Assembly (NCBI RefSeq): GCF_000971975.1
Contig: NZ_LAQO01000018.1
Span: 62,001-126,000, forward strand
Length of the DNA stretch: 64,000 nt
Source: Paenibacillus algorifonticola
GTDB lineage: Bacteria; Bacillota; Bacilli; Paenibacillales; Paenibacillaceae
Reading direction: 5' to 3'
Position numbers and translations under genes: made by a program. Shown one piece after another: positions 28,427 to 36,560 of the stretch. Numbering within the stretch: position 1 is the first letter of the stretch; every line of letters begins with the position of its first letter. The notes under the pieces are model-generated. The model was not told the origin of the DNA. It ran no database searches and worked only from the letters and a program-made list of their open reading frames with translations.

Positions 28427-29599
28427 CTATTTATACTCCGCCAGCTTGACCCAGCGGCGCTCTGTAATGGACTGCTCAACCGCCTCAAGCACCTCTTGGC
28501 ACCGAAGGCCATCGTGGAAATTCGGCACGGGTTGACGGTCCTCGTGAATCGCCAGCATCAGCTCCTGCATTTCATGCGTAAACGTATGCTCATAGCCAAT
28601 CGTATGTCCCGCCGGCCACCATGCATCCATATAAGCATGAGCCGGATCGGTCGCCAGCACGCGGCGGAAGCCTTGAACATCGTCAGCATCGTCGGTAAAA
28701 TAAACCTCCAGCTCATTCAGACGCTCGAAATCGAATTTGACACTGCCCTTGCTGCCGTTAATTTCGAAAGCATTCGTAGAACGATGTCCCGCTGCGAAGC
28801 GCGTCGCTTCGAAGCTGCCAAGCGCACCATTTTCAAAACGAGTCATAAACAGCGTCGCATCATCAACCGTTACTTTGCCGCGAGCACCGGAAGCATCGCC
28901 TTTGGCGCTAAGCCCGGTCATTTCCGATGGCAGCGGGCGCTCTTTGATGAACGTTTCGCTCATGCCGATCACCTCATCGAACTCGCCGACCAGGAAGCGC
29001 GCCAGATCAATCAGATGGGCGCCAAGGTCGCCATGCGAACCGGAGCCAGCAACTTCCTTCTGCAGCCGCCAGACAAGCGGGAACGACGGATCAATGATCC
29101 AATCCTGAAGAAATACGGCGCGGAAATGATAGATTTCGCCCAATCTGCCATCGCTGACGAGCTTCTTCGCCAGCTGCACCGCTGGAGCAAACCGATAGTT
29201 AAAGCCGACCATATGCTTGATTCCGGCCGCTTCTGCCGCATCCAGCATTTCCTTCGCATCCGCTACATTGAGTGCCAGCGGCTTTTCGCAGAACAGATGC
29301 TTGCCAGCAGCGGCAGCCGCCAGCGCAATCTCCTTATGCGCATCGCTTGGCGCATTAATGTCGATCACATCGATGTCGCTGCGTTCAATCAGCTTGCGCC
29401 AATCCGTCTCGGCGCTTTCCCAGCCGAACTGGCTTCTAGCTTGCTCCAGTGCCTCGGCGTTGCGCCCACAGATCGCCTTCATGACAGGCAGCGCTGGCGT
29501 CTTTGGAAAAAACATCGGCAAAGCCCGATAAGCATTGCTGTGTGCTTTTCCCATAAACTTATAGCCGACCATTCCCACACGTACATTCCCCATATTCAA
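28427..29599 (-). CDS. Gfo/Idh/MocA-family oxidoreductase
   Basis: A 390-residue dehydrogenase-like protein with the Rossmann motif GMVGYKFMGKAHSNAY and the EKPLAL motif near residue 100. A C-terminal domain contains SGSHGDLGAHLIDLARFL, with the His typically used in catalysis. It starts 15 bp after the LacI regulator gene and is followed 18 bp later by thuA. It is a paralogue of the protein at 26611-27714, but the two are clearly different, so two successive oxidations are plausible. Confidence 0.92.
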   Translation of the reverse strand: MNMGNVRVGMVGYKFMGKAHSNAYRALPMFFPKTPALPVMKAICGRNAEALEQARSQFGWESAETDWRKLIERSDIDVIDINAPSDAHKEIALAAAAAGKHLFCEKPLALNVADAKEMLDAAEAAGIKHMVGFNYRFAPAVQLAKKLVSDGRLGEIYHFRAVFLQDWIIDPSFPLVWRLQKEVAGSGSHGDLGAHLIDLARFLVGEFDEVIGMSETFIKERPLPSEMTGLSAKGDASGARGKVTVDDATLFMTRFENGALGSFEATRFAAGHRSTNAFEINGSKGSVKFDFERLNELEVYFTDDADDVQGFRRVLATDPAHAYMDAWWPAGHTIGYEHTFTHEMQELMLAIHEDRQPVPNFHDGLRCQEVLEAVEQSITERRWVKLAEYK

Positions 29600-29614
29600 T
29601 CTTCGCCTCCCGAT

Positions 29615-30634
29615 TTATGAAGATGTTTCCCGCTTAATCAAATGCACGGGCAGCAGCCCTTCATCCGCCTGCGCAAGCCCATCCTTCTCCGGAGCGAGCA
29701 GCCGCCGCGCTGCCCTTCTTCCCATTTCGTAAAAAGGCACCGCTACCGTCGTCAGCTTCGGGCTCACAATAACCGAGCCTTCGGAATCATCATAGCCGAC
29801 GAGCTTTACATCAACCCCAGCCTTGATTCCATGCACACGCAAGCCATCCATCAGACCAATAGCCATCCGGTCATTAGCGGCAAATACCGCATCCACTTGC
29901 CCGCTGCGGATGAGCGCTGCGACGGCTTCGGCTGCTTCAACCCCACTCTTTCGGCTGTAGTTGCCGAGCAGCGTCAATGCTGGATCGTAAGCCAGTCCCG
30001 CATTTGCAAGCGCCTGCTTGTAACCCGACATCCGGTCCATACTGCTTGAAAACACATCCGGACCATTGAGAAAAGCAATTCTCCGGCTCCCGCCGTCAAT
30101 CAAATGCTTGACTGCCTCATAGCTTCCCGCATGATGATCCGCATCGACGGATAAATATCCTTCCTCCGCAAATCGCTGGTTAACGAGACAGAACGGATAG
30201 CCCTTCTTCTGAAGCTCGGCAAGCGCCGTCTTCTCCTCTGGCACATTTTGTGCGCCTAGTACAATACAGGCATCGATTTTCTGTGCCAGAAACAGTCTGG
30301 CGTAATCGCGCGAGCCGCTCGGCTCCCGGAAAATTAACAGCACATCATATCCATATTGCTTAGCCGCCTCGCCAATGCCGCTTAATATTTCCGCAAAATA
30401 ATACGTGGAAAACAAATGAACTTTAGGAACAAATGGCAAGATAACGCCCAAATTGCCGCTTCGGCTTCTAGCGAACTGCTGCGCCAGCGCACTTGGCACA
30501 TAACCAAGCTGCTGTGCCGCTTCCTCCACCCGAAGCCGAGTTTCCTCCCGAATAGGCCCTACCTTATTAAGTACTCTGGATACTGTCGCTTCGGATACGC
30601 CCGCAAGTGACGCAACTTCTTTTCTGCTGACCAA
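29615..30634 (-). CDS. LacI-family transcriptional regulator
   Basis: A 339-residue repressor. The HTH and hinge helix are at residues 1-55 (VASLAGVSEATVSRVLNK, then GYVPSALAQQFARS), followed by a periplasmic-binding-protein-like sensor (YDVLLIF, FAANDRMAIGLMDGL, VGYDDSEGSVIVSPKLTTV). TTG at 30634 is the start because AGGAGG lies nine bases upstream and the HTH then begins at residue 2. It is the first gene of its operon and is preceded by a near-perfect palindrome overlapping the -10 box, so it should repress its own operon until a sugar-like inducer binds. Confidence 0.92.
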   Translation of the reverse strand: MVSRKEVASLAGVSEATVSRVLNKVGPIREETRLRVEEAAQQLGYVPSALAQQFARSRSGNLGVILPFVPKVHLFSTYYFAEILSGIGEAAKQYGYDVLLIFREPSGSRDYARLFLAQKIDACIVLGAQNVPEEKTALAELQKKGYPFCLVNQRFAEEGYLSVDADHHAGSYEAVKHLIDGGSRRIAFLNGPDVFSSSMDRMSGYKQALANAGLAYDPALTLLGNYSRKSGVEAAEAVAALIRSGQVDAVFAANDRMAIGLMDGLRVHGIKAGVDVKLVGYDDSEGSVIVSPKLTTVAVPFYEMGRRAARRLLAPEKDGLAQADEGLLPVHLIKRETSS

Positions 30635-30670
30635 AGCAAGCATCCTCCTGATTCTCAAGCAAATTCACAC

Positions 30671-30714
30671 AATGTACACGCGTACATTATTTCATGAATG
30701 TGGCAACTCGTCAA
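30671..30714 (-). promoter_or_regulatory. Promoter and LacI-type operator of the oxidoreductase operon
   Basis: Minus-strand -35 TTGACG (30709-30714), 17-bp spacer, -10 AATAAT (30686-30691). Overlapping the -10 is AATGTACACGCGTACATT (30671-30688), an 18-bp palindrome with a central CG and a single mismatch. A central CG is the hallmark of LacI-family operators. Binding would block RNA polymerase directly. Confidence 0.75.
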
Positions 30715-30771
30715 TACAAAAAATAAGACCATCCATTTCCCTGCATTCAGCCAAATAATAGTATAGACAAC

Positions 30772-30809
30772 AAAAAGCAGTGCGGACTCAAAGGTCTGCA
30801 CTGCTTTTT
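30772..30809. terminator. Bidirectional terminator
   Basis: AAAAAGCAGTGC pairs with GCACTGCTTTTT around a loop that can pair partly further. A and T runs on both sides allow use in either direction; the minus-strand membrane protein gene ends 33 bp away. Confidence 0.8.
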
Positions 30810-30841
30810 GTTATTAACCACCGATGTTTATAAAAGCTTCT

Positions 30842-31168
30842 TTAGAAGCTTGACGGCGGCGGCGGCGGAAACGATTGATTTCGGTCTGCCTTCGACGCGC
30901 TCACAAGCAGCAAAATTCCTGTAATTAAATGCATGATCATGCCCACAATAGGAATAATCGCAATAACAGAAGTAACAATACCCAAAATGCTGCCATGTTT
31001 ATCGGCATTATGCTGCGAAGCCAGCACCAAGGTCACAATATGCAGAGCCAGCATTACAACCAACGGAATATAAGAAAGACCCATTACAATCAGGCCGCCC
31101 ATAACCGGGACTCCTATAATAATTTCAAAAATTCCTGTAATCAACAATAACGTTTTTACATTGCTCAT
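30842..31168 (-). CDS. Small membrane protein of unknown function
   Basis: 108 residues with four hydrophobic segments (about residues 5-25, 27-48, 60-80 and 78-92) and a proline-rich end (a run of five P, then SSF). I do not recognise the family. It is transcribed alone between a terminator and the tandem hairpin repeats at 31292-31488. The clean frame and membrane pattern make it credible. Confidence 0.65.
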   Translation of the reverse strand: MSNVKTLLLITGIFEIIIGVPVMGGLIVMGLSYIPLVVMLALHIVTLVLASQHNADKHGSILGIVTSVIAIIPIVGMIMHLITGILLLVSASKADRNQSFPPPPPSSF

Positions 31169-31291
31169 TTTCCTTCAACCCCCCACTTCGATGCAATCGT
31201 CACCATGCAAGGAAAACAAATACAAGCTTCCTTCTTATATACTCTCCTATTGTATTCCAATTCGACTAGGTTTGACAATGCTTTTCCACAA

Positions 31292-31488
31292 GGTGAAACG
31301 GCTGTCGCCGTCCTTTGGCGGTGCAGCGCGTTTCAGTCCGAGAAATATAAGCCATTAATAAGGGAGAAACTTATATACTTATATTTCAAGCGTAAACGGC
31401 TGTCGCCATCCTCTGGCTGCAAAGCTACCGTTTCGCGGGTGAAAGATAAGCATTTATAGGTGTGAAACTTATAAATGCTTATCTTTCA
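31292..31488 (+). repeat. Two tandem units of a two-hairpin repeat
   Basis: Unit 1 (31292-31387): hairpin one is closed by GAAACG/CGTTTC with an inner CGCC/GGCG stem, and hairpin two by a perfect GAAATATAAG/CTTATATTTC pair. Unit 2 (31390-31487): hairpin one is closed by AAACGG/CCGTTT, and hairpin two is a perfect 18-bp inverted repeat (31441-31458 and 31470-31487). Related units lie at 41653-41748 and 58727-58825 in the opposite orientation. Where stem bases differ between units, the partner often changes too. Function unknown. Confidence 0.8.
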
Positions 31489-31523
31489 AAAAACGCCAGA
31501 GCAGCTAGCCTGCTCTGACGTTT
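31487..31523 (-). terminator. Terminator of prfC
   Basis: AACGTCAGAGCAG pairs with CTGCTCTGGCGTT (one G-U), followed by T residues on the minus strand, 10 bp after the prfC stop. Confidence 0.85.
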
Positions 31524-31532
31524 CCAGCGCGA

Positions 31533-33119
31533 TTAAGGCGCCGTTTCAAGAAATTTCGACGTAGGATTTTTGTCCATCGCCGTTCTCATCGCATATTCAT
31601 TCTCGAACAAGACGACATAATTGCCCTTCTTGTCTTGAACGAGCGTGGAGTTAATCCGGAATTTCGCCGGATCGATCTTATCGTCCACAATCCAGCGTGC
31701 GAACTGGAACGTCATGCGGTGCAATTGAATTTCTACGCCATACTCCGCGCGCATCCGATATTCGAACACCTCGAATTGCAAATGCCCAACGACGCCCAAA
31801 ATCGTTTCATCAAAGCCGCCAACCGAACGGAACACTTGAATCGTGCCTTCCTCCGTCAACTGGTCAACGCCCTTTTGATATTGCTTATGCTTCAACGCAT
31901 TTTTAACCGTTACTTTAGCAAAAATCTCTGGCGAGAACGTCGGCAGCTCGTCAAATACAACTTCCGAATTTTGCGACAGCGAATCGCCAATACGGAAAAT
32001 GCCCGGATCGAACAAGCCGATAATATCGCCCGGATAAGCCGTCTCTACAATATCGCGATCCTGCGCCAAAAACTGCTGCGGCTGCGCCAGCTTAATATCT
32101 TTGCCCGCACGGACATGGCGAACGCTCATCCCGCGCTCAAAGCGCCCAGAGCAAATACGCAAAAAGGCAATACGGTCGCGGTGAGCCGGGTTCATATTCG
32201 CTTGAATTTTAAAGACATAGCCCGTAAACTTCTCATTTGTCGGTTCAACTGGGCCCGATTTACTCATGCGCTCAGTCGGTTTTGGCGCCAGCTCAAGAAA
32301 GTTATCCAAAAACGTTTGCACGCCGAAATTGTTAACCGCACTGCCGAAGAAAATTGGTGTCAGCTCGCCAGCGCGTACTTTCTCGATATCGAACTGATCG
32401 CCAGCTACATCAAGCAGCTCAAGATCCTGTACGAGCTGATCATGCAAATAGTCGCCAGCCATCTCGCGAATAATCGGATCGTTGTAATCATCCGTTTTCC
32501 GTACTTCGATTGTGCTGTGATCATTGCCTTGGAACAGCTCGACCTGATTTTTCATTCGGTCATAAACCCCGCAAAGCTCGCGGCCCATGCCAATCGGCCA
32601 ATTCATTGGAACCGAGCGGATGCCAAGCACACGCTCCAGCTCCTCCATCAGCTCAAACGGACTTTGGCCTTCACGGTCCAGCTTGTTGATGAATGTAAAA
32701 ATCGGAATGCCGCGTTTACGGCAAACTTGGAACAGCTTGATCGTCTGTGCCTCGACACCTTTGGCAACGTCAATCAGCATGACTGCACTATCCGCTGCTG
32801 TCAGCGTCCGGTACGTATCCTCACTGAAATCCTGGTGGCCAGGCGTATCCAAAATGTTCACCCGATGGCCGTCGTAATCGAACTGCATGACGCTGGAAGT
32901 AACGGAAATCCCCCGCTGCTTCTCAATTTCCATCCAGTCGGAGGTCGCGTGGCGGCTTGCTTTCCGCGCCTTAACGGAGCCTGCCAGACGAATAGCTCCT
33001 CCGAACAGGAGGAGCTTCTCGGTTAGCGTCGTTTTTCCCGCATCCGGGTGAGAGATAATCGCAAAGGTGCGGCGCTTATCGACTTCCAGCTGCAATTCAT
33101 TGCTTAGCGTTTTGCTCAT
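31533..33119 (-). CDS. prfC: Peptide chain release factor 3
   Basis: A 528-residue translational GTPase that recycles release factors from the ribosome. The G motifs are SHPDAGKTTL (P-loop), DTPGHQDFSEDT and NKLDRE; domains II and III follow. The switch I region RHATSDWMEIEKQRGIS is the one found in RF3. ATG at 33119 has a GGGAAGG site; the reading from 33137 is unlikely. It is transcribed alone. A GC-rich hairpin lies 23 bp upstream. Confidence 0.95.
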   Translation of the reverse strand: MSKTLSNELQLEVDKRRTFAIISHPDAGKTTLTEKLLLFGGAIRLAGSVKARKASRHATSDWMEIEKQRGISVTSSVMQFDYDGHRVNILDTPGHQDFSEDTYRTLTAADSAVMLIDVAKGVEAQTIKLFQVCRKRGIPIFTFINKLDREGQSPFELMEELERVLGIRSVPMNWPIGMGRELCGVYDRMKNQVELFQGNDHSTIEVRKTDDYNDPIIREMAGDYLHDQLVQDLELLDVAGDQFDIEKVRAGELTPIFFGSAVNNFGVQTFLDNFLELAPKPTERMSKSGPVEPTNEKFTGYVFKIQANMNPAHRDRIAFLRICSGRFERGMSVRHVRAGKDIKLAQPQQFLAQDRDIVETAYPGDIIGLFDPGIFRIGDSLSQNSEVVFDELPTFSPEIFAKVTVKNALKHKQYQKGVDQLTEEGTIQVFRSVGGFDETILGVVGHLQFEVFEYRMRAEYGVEIQLHRMTFQFARWIVDDKIDPAKFRINSTLVQDKKGNYVVLFENEYAMRTAMDKNPTSKFLETAP

Positions 33120-33141
33120 TGCTTGCCTTCCCTTCATTCAT

Positions 33142-33171
33142 ACAGCGCACGGCCTAAAGGCGGTGCGCTGT
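33142..33171 (-). other. Hairpin in the prfC leader
   Basis: ACAGCGCAC pairs with GTGCGCTGT around an inner GCC/GGC stem, ending 23 bp before the prfC ATG. No T run follows, so it is not a simple terminator. It could be a leader structure or an mRNA-processing barrier. Confidence 0.5.
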
Positions 33172-33226
33172 GGAATATCTTCATTTGAAATTATGCGAAA
33201 TTGACGTCCAGCCTGCTGCTTAGAGA

Positions 33227-33320
33227 CTGCGACGAAATAAAGTACCGCTAATTTGTTGACAAAACTCCCAAAACCGTGGAGATTTTGTCAACAAAAGCGG
33301 GTACTAATTTCCTCGCAGCT
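33227..33320. repeat. Long inverted repeat after zwf
   Basis: The arms 33227-33268 and 33278-33320 pair over about 40 positions with a few mismatches. The inner part TTTGTTGACAAAA pairs with TTTTGTCAACAAA and is extended by CTCC/GGAG; the outer part is CTGCGA/TCGCAG. It starts three bases after the zwf stop. No T run follows. It could stabilise the mRNA end or be a small mobile inverted-repeat element. Confidence 0.7.
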
Positions 33321-33322
33321 GC

Positions 33323-34888
33323 TTACTTGCCGCTGTTCGTAATCCAGATCACTTTGTCTTCGTCCTGCCCATTGACCGGCCACCAGTGGAAGCCATCCTC
33401 TGCAAGCAGCTTATCTGCCGCTTCCGGACCCCATGAGCCAGCAGGATAAGATTGAAGATCCTTCTTGTCCTCGCCCCATGCTTGAGCGATTTTGTCAACA
33501 AACTCCCATGCCTGCGCTACTTCATCCCAACGGGTGAAGTATGTGGAATCGCCGCGTACTGCATCATGGATCAGACGCTCATAAGCTTCCGGCGTGTTGA
33601 GGCCGATTTGGCAGCTTTGGCAAAATTCCATAGCCACAGGCTGTACCGAATTGTCGGCGCCAGGCGTCTTGGCATTGACTTTAATGTAGATGCCTTCCAT
33701 CGGATTAACCCGAATGACGAGCAAATTCGGCGCAAGATCATGACGCTGCGCGAACAAGACGTTTTGCGGCATCGACTTGAACTCAATGACAACCTCAGTC
33801 GTCTTCACCGGCAGGCGTTTGCCTGTACGGATGTAGAACGGAACACCAGCCCAACGGAAGTTGTCTACCGCTACTTTAGCAGCGAAATACGTTTCCGTCG
33901 TCGATTCCGGATTAACGGAATCCTCCTGACGATAACCTGCCAGTTCCTTGCCGCGCGCTGAGCCTTCGCTGTATTGGGCGCGAACGACGTTCTCGCGAAC
34001 TTCATCGCTGGATTTGTAGTTGCGCAGCGAGCGCAGCACTTTAACCTTCTCATCGCGAATATCTTCGCCATGCAGACGGCTAGGCGGCTCCATGGCAATC
34101 ATGGTGAGCATTTGCAGCATATGGTTTTGGCCCATGTCTCTTAAAGCACCGGATTTGTCATAATAGCCGCCGCGATCTTCTACGCCAACCGTTTCCGACA
34201 GCGTAATTTGCACATTGGCGATATGATTATTATTCCACAATGGCTCGAAAAATGCATTAGCAAAACGAATAACCTGAATATTTTGCACCATTTCCTTGCC
34301 CAGATAGTGGTCAATACGGAAAATTTCCTCTTCCTTGAACACTTGGCTCAGTTGATCATTCAGCTTCTGTGCGGATGGAAGATCGTAGCCGAAAGGCTTC
34401 TCAATGACGACGCGGCTCCAGCCTTTGCACTCCAGCAGCCCACCGTCGCGCAGGTTGAAGGACACAGGTCCGAACAGCGCTGGCGCAAGTGCCAAGTAGA
34501 ATAAGCGATTGCCTGGAATATCAAATTTCGCTTCCAGCTGCTCCGAAAGCTTGCTCAGCTCGCGGAAGCCGTCCACCGTGTTAATATCAAGCGACATATA
34601 TTCGAAATGCTCGGCAAAACGATTCCAAAGCTCCGCATCATCCGCCTTGTACCGGCAAAATTCCACGATGGAATCATAAACATCCGAACGGAATTGCTCG
34701 TTCGTGCGAGGTCTGCGGGCAAGGCCCACGACCGCAAATTTTTCTGACAATTTTCCTTCTTTATATAAGCTGAACAGGGCAGGGAACAATTTGCGCTTAG
34801 CTAAATCGCCTGTTGCTCCAAACAAATAATATACGGCGCCTTGCGGCGATAGCGTTTCGGGATTCGTATTTTGCTCCATATTCCTCAT
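33323..34888 (-). CDS. zwf: Glucose-6-phosphate 1-dehydrogenase
   Basis: A 521-residue enzyme of the oxidative pentose phosphate pathway. The NADP-binding motif is FGATGDLAKRKLFPAL, the catalytic RIDHYLGKEMVQN lies near residue 195, and the substrate-binding VIEKPFGYD is also present. Length is normal for the family. The first ATG (34888) or the fourth codon (34879) may be used. It is transcribed alone toward the long inverted repeat. Confidence 0.95.
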   Translation of the reverse strand: MRNMEQNTNPETLSPQGAVYYLFGATGDLAKRKLFPALFSLYKEGKLSEKFAVVGLARRPRTNEQFRSDVYDSIVEFCRYKADDAELWNRFAEHFEYMSLDINTVDGFRELSKLSEQLEAKFDIPGNRLFYLALAPALFGPVSFNLRDGGLLECKGWSRVVIEKPFGYDLPSAQKLNDQLSQVFKEEEIFRIDHYLGKEMVQNIQVIRFANAFFEPLWNNNHIANVQITLSETVGVEDRGGYYDKSGALRDMGQNHMLQMLTMIAMEPPSRLHGEDIRDEKVKVLRSLRNYKSSDEVRENVVRAQYSEGSARGKELAGYRQEDSVNPESTTETYFAAKVAVDNFRWAGVPFYIRTGKRLPVKTTEVVIEFKSMPQNVLFAQRHDLAPNLLVIRVNPMEGIYIKVNAKTPGADNSVQPVAMEFCQSCQIGLNTPEAYERLIHDAVRGDSTYFTRWDEVAQAWEFVDKIAQAWGEDKKDLQSYPAGSWGPEAADKLLAEDGFHWWPVNGQDEDKVIWITNSGK

Positions 34889-34969
34889 TCTTTCCTATGA
34901 ATTTTTATACGTCTTTGCATGGTATGTAGTTTAACATATTAATCCTGAAACTGCTACGCAATCCACCAT

Positions 34970-34995
34970 AAAAAAAACTAATAACGATCGTTATT
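34970..34995 (-). terminator. Weak terminator or palindromic operator
   Basis: AATAACGATCGTTATT (34980-34995) is a perfect 16-bp palindrome, followed on the minus strand by AG and eight T. The position, 28 bp after the YwmB-like stop, suits a terminator with a short A/T-rich stem. The perfect dyad could instead bind a regulator upstream of zwf. Confidence 0.45.
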
Positions 34996-35022
34996 TCTCC
35001 TGATTCCATCACAATATTTCAT

Positions 35023-35793
35023 CTATGGCAAGGCGCTGTAATCGCCCGAAATGAGCGGGATTCCGATCACGACCTCCAGCTTCCCCGTATCCGTTCCTTT
35101 ATGCACCGCGACCTGCATATTCGCCTCCTTATCCCCGGTTCGTACAGACATCTTCAGCCCTCCAGTGAAAAAGCTTTCGCTCACCGTCCCGGCATCATCA
35201 TACCGGTCCACCTGTTCAGCGGCTGCAAGCTGCGCAAGCCTCTCCGCCACATTATTATATTCTGTCAAGCCTCTGATGGTTATTCCCCCATCATAAGAAA
35301 TATTTGTCCTTCTCATTGCAGATTCGATATGCTTAATGACGGAAAGCAGCTTATGCTGATCCGCTTGTTTGCTCTGTTCTGGCGAAAAAAGCAGCAGCAT
35401 CTGCTGTTTCCCTTGCCCGGCAGTCGCGGTCACGCTCATCGACAGCTTGCCGCCTAATTCCGGCAGCAGGGTGCTCAGCTCGCCTTCCGCATCGCCTTCG
35501 TAGCGTGGAAATAGCTGCTCCCGCAGTTTAGCTGCCTCTCCGCTCGCGTACCAGCGCAGCGTCCAGCCTGCCCCGGGCGCCCCGGACTCCAGCAGCCCAT
35601 CGCTCCAGCTCCACATTTGCTTCACGTCATGCTGAAGCAGGCTGCCCTCCGCTTGCCCTGCTGTCGTCAGCTTGTCCTGATTAACGAGCGCCCATACCGC
35701 GCCAAACATCAGCACCAATGCTGCTGCCAGCACGCCGATCCGGCTGCGCCGTTTTATTTTATCCGGTTCCGTGTACCTGTTCAGCTTTGCCAT
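35023..35793 (-). CDS. YwmB-like secreted or membrane-anchored protein
   Basis: 256 residues. Basic residues are followed by a single membrane segment at about 20-38 and a soluble domain resembling the YwmB family (TATA-box-like fold). Conserved-looking parts are GAGWTLRWYASGE, GLTEYNNVAERL and VVIGIPLISGDYS. In B. subtilis ywmB lies next to murAA, which is not the case here. Function unknown. It is divergent from the gene at 36104. Confidence 0.6.
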   Translation of the reverse strand: MAKLNRYTEPDKIKRRSRIGVLAAALVLMFGAVWALVNQDKLTTAGQAEGSLLQHDVKQMWSWSDGLLESGAPGAGWTLRWYASGEAAKLREQLFPRYEGDAEGELSTLLPELGGKLSMSVTATAGQGKQQMLLLFSPEQSKQADQHKLLSVIKHIESAMRRTNISYDGGITIRGLTEYNNVAERLAQLAAAEQVDRYDDAGTVSESFFTGGLKMSVRTGDKEANMQVAVHKGTDTGKLEVVIGIPLISGDYSALP

Positions 35794-36103
35794 CGGTCAC
35801 ATCAGCCTCCTTGGTCTACATCGCCTACCAAATAGTGGATAACGCTTCCATTTTACATGAAATCCCATAAATGAACAGGAACGATATATTTATTTTTGCC
35901 TGCTTTCCTGTAAGCCTCTAGCCTTACGATTTCGCTTGCCCCTAAAATAAAAACGCGATTGCTGTTTGATTTAGGCAGAAAAAGGGGAATTTATAGTAGA
36001 TAGGCTGCTTTCTTCTCTCAACTAGGTAAACATCCATACACTTCCGCCTGTAGGTGAATATACTGCTTGCAAAAGCATGAAGCCAACAGGAGGGAACTCG
36101 TAC
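35794..36103. other. Divergent intergenic region
   Basis: It should hold promoters for the YwmB-like gene (minus) and the gene at 36104 (plus). A CATACACT box near 36035 matches the -10 consensus of mother-cell sigma E promoters, but no good -35 was seen, so this is only a hint of sporulation control. Nothing else is recognisable. Confidence 0.3.
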
Positions 36104-36469
36104 ATGGAACAAATTTATCCACTTGAAGAAGGCGTCATCTCACGTTTTTGCGGAATGCCCGTCTGCATAGTGACCCATGATGGCGCAAGGCATGTTGGTG
36201 TATTAAGCCACTGCCGAGGCGGCAAGCTTACGCTGAATGAAGAGCCAGGCGCGCAGACGCTAGCCGAAACGGAAACGCCTAAAGCCGGGCAAGCTAAAGG
36301 CAAGCACAAGGGTAAAGCAAGCAAAAAAACCAAAGAAAAAGTCGCTCAAACCCAAGCTTATCCTTATGACCCCTACTATTATAATTACAATCCGGGGTAC
36401 TACAGGCCGTATGGAGGCGCGTTCGCTATTGACCTTGCCCTGATTGCCTTTTTGTTCCTCCTCATTTAA
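36104..36469 (+). CDS. Uncharacterised protein with tyrosine-rich tail
   Basis: 121 residues. The N-terminal part (ISRFCGMPVCIVTHDGARH, then VGVLSHCRGGKLTLN) looks like a small beta-barrel of the Sm-like kind. A lysine-rich linker, a Tyr/Pro-rich stretch (YPYDPYYYNYNPGYYRPYGG) and a C-terminal hydrophobic segment follow. ATG at 36104 has AGGAGGG nine bases upstream. Tyr-rich tails of this sort are common in spore coat and surface proteins, but I do not recognise the family. The next gene begins 92 bp later. Confidence 0.6.
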   Translation: MEQIYPLEEGVISRFCGMPVCIVTHDGARHVGVLSHCRGGKLTLNEEPGAQTLAETETPKAGQAKGKHKGKASKKTKEKVAQTQAYPYDPYYYNYNPGYYRPYGGAFAIDLALIAFLFLLI

Positions 36470-36560
36470 TAAGCCAGCTTTCGACAGCGATTTTCAGCAG
36501 TATTTGCAGCTGTCATCCCTTATGCTAGCTACAGGAAACCGATTTAAGGAGGTTATTGAA

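Noticed and set aside
28496..29620. A 374-codon open frame on the plus strand opposite the Gfo/Idh gene
   Set aside because: Antisense shadow of a clear oxidoreductase; no recognisable protein features.
31292..31488. A CRISPR array or riboswitch
   Set aside because: Only two diverged units that are themselves hairpins, no spacers, and related copies lie at distant single sites; no known riboswitch core was recognised.
31635..33026. A 463-codon open frame on the plus strand opposite prfC
   Set aside because: It is the mirror of the strongly conserved RF3 gene; the long opening comes from codon bias on the other strand, with no ribosome site or known domain.
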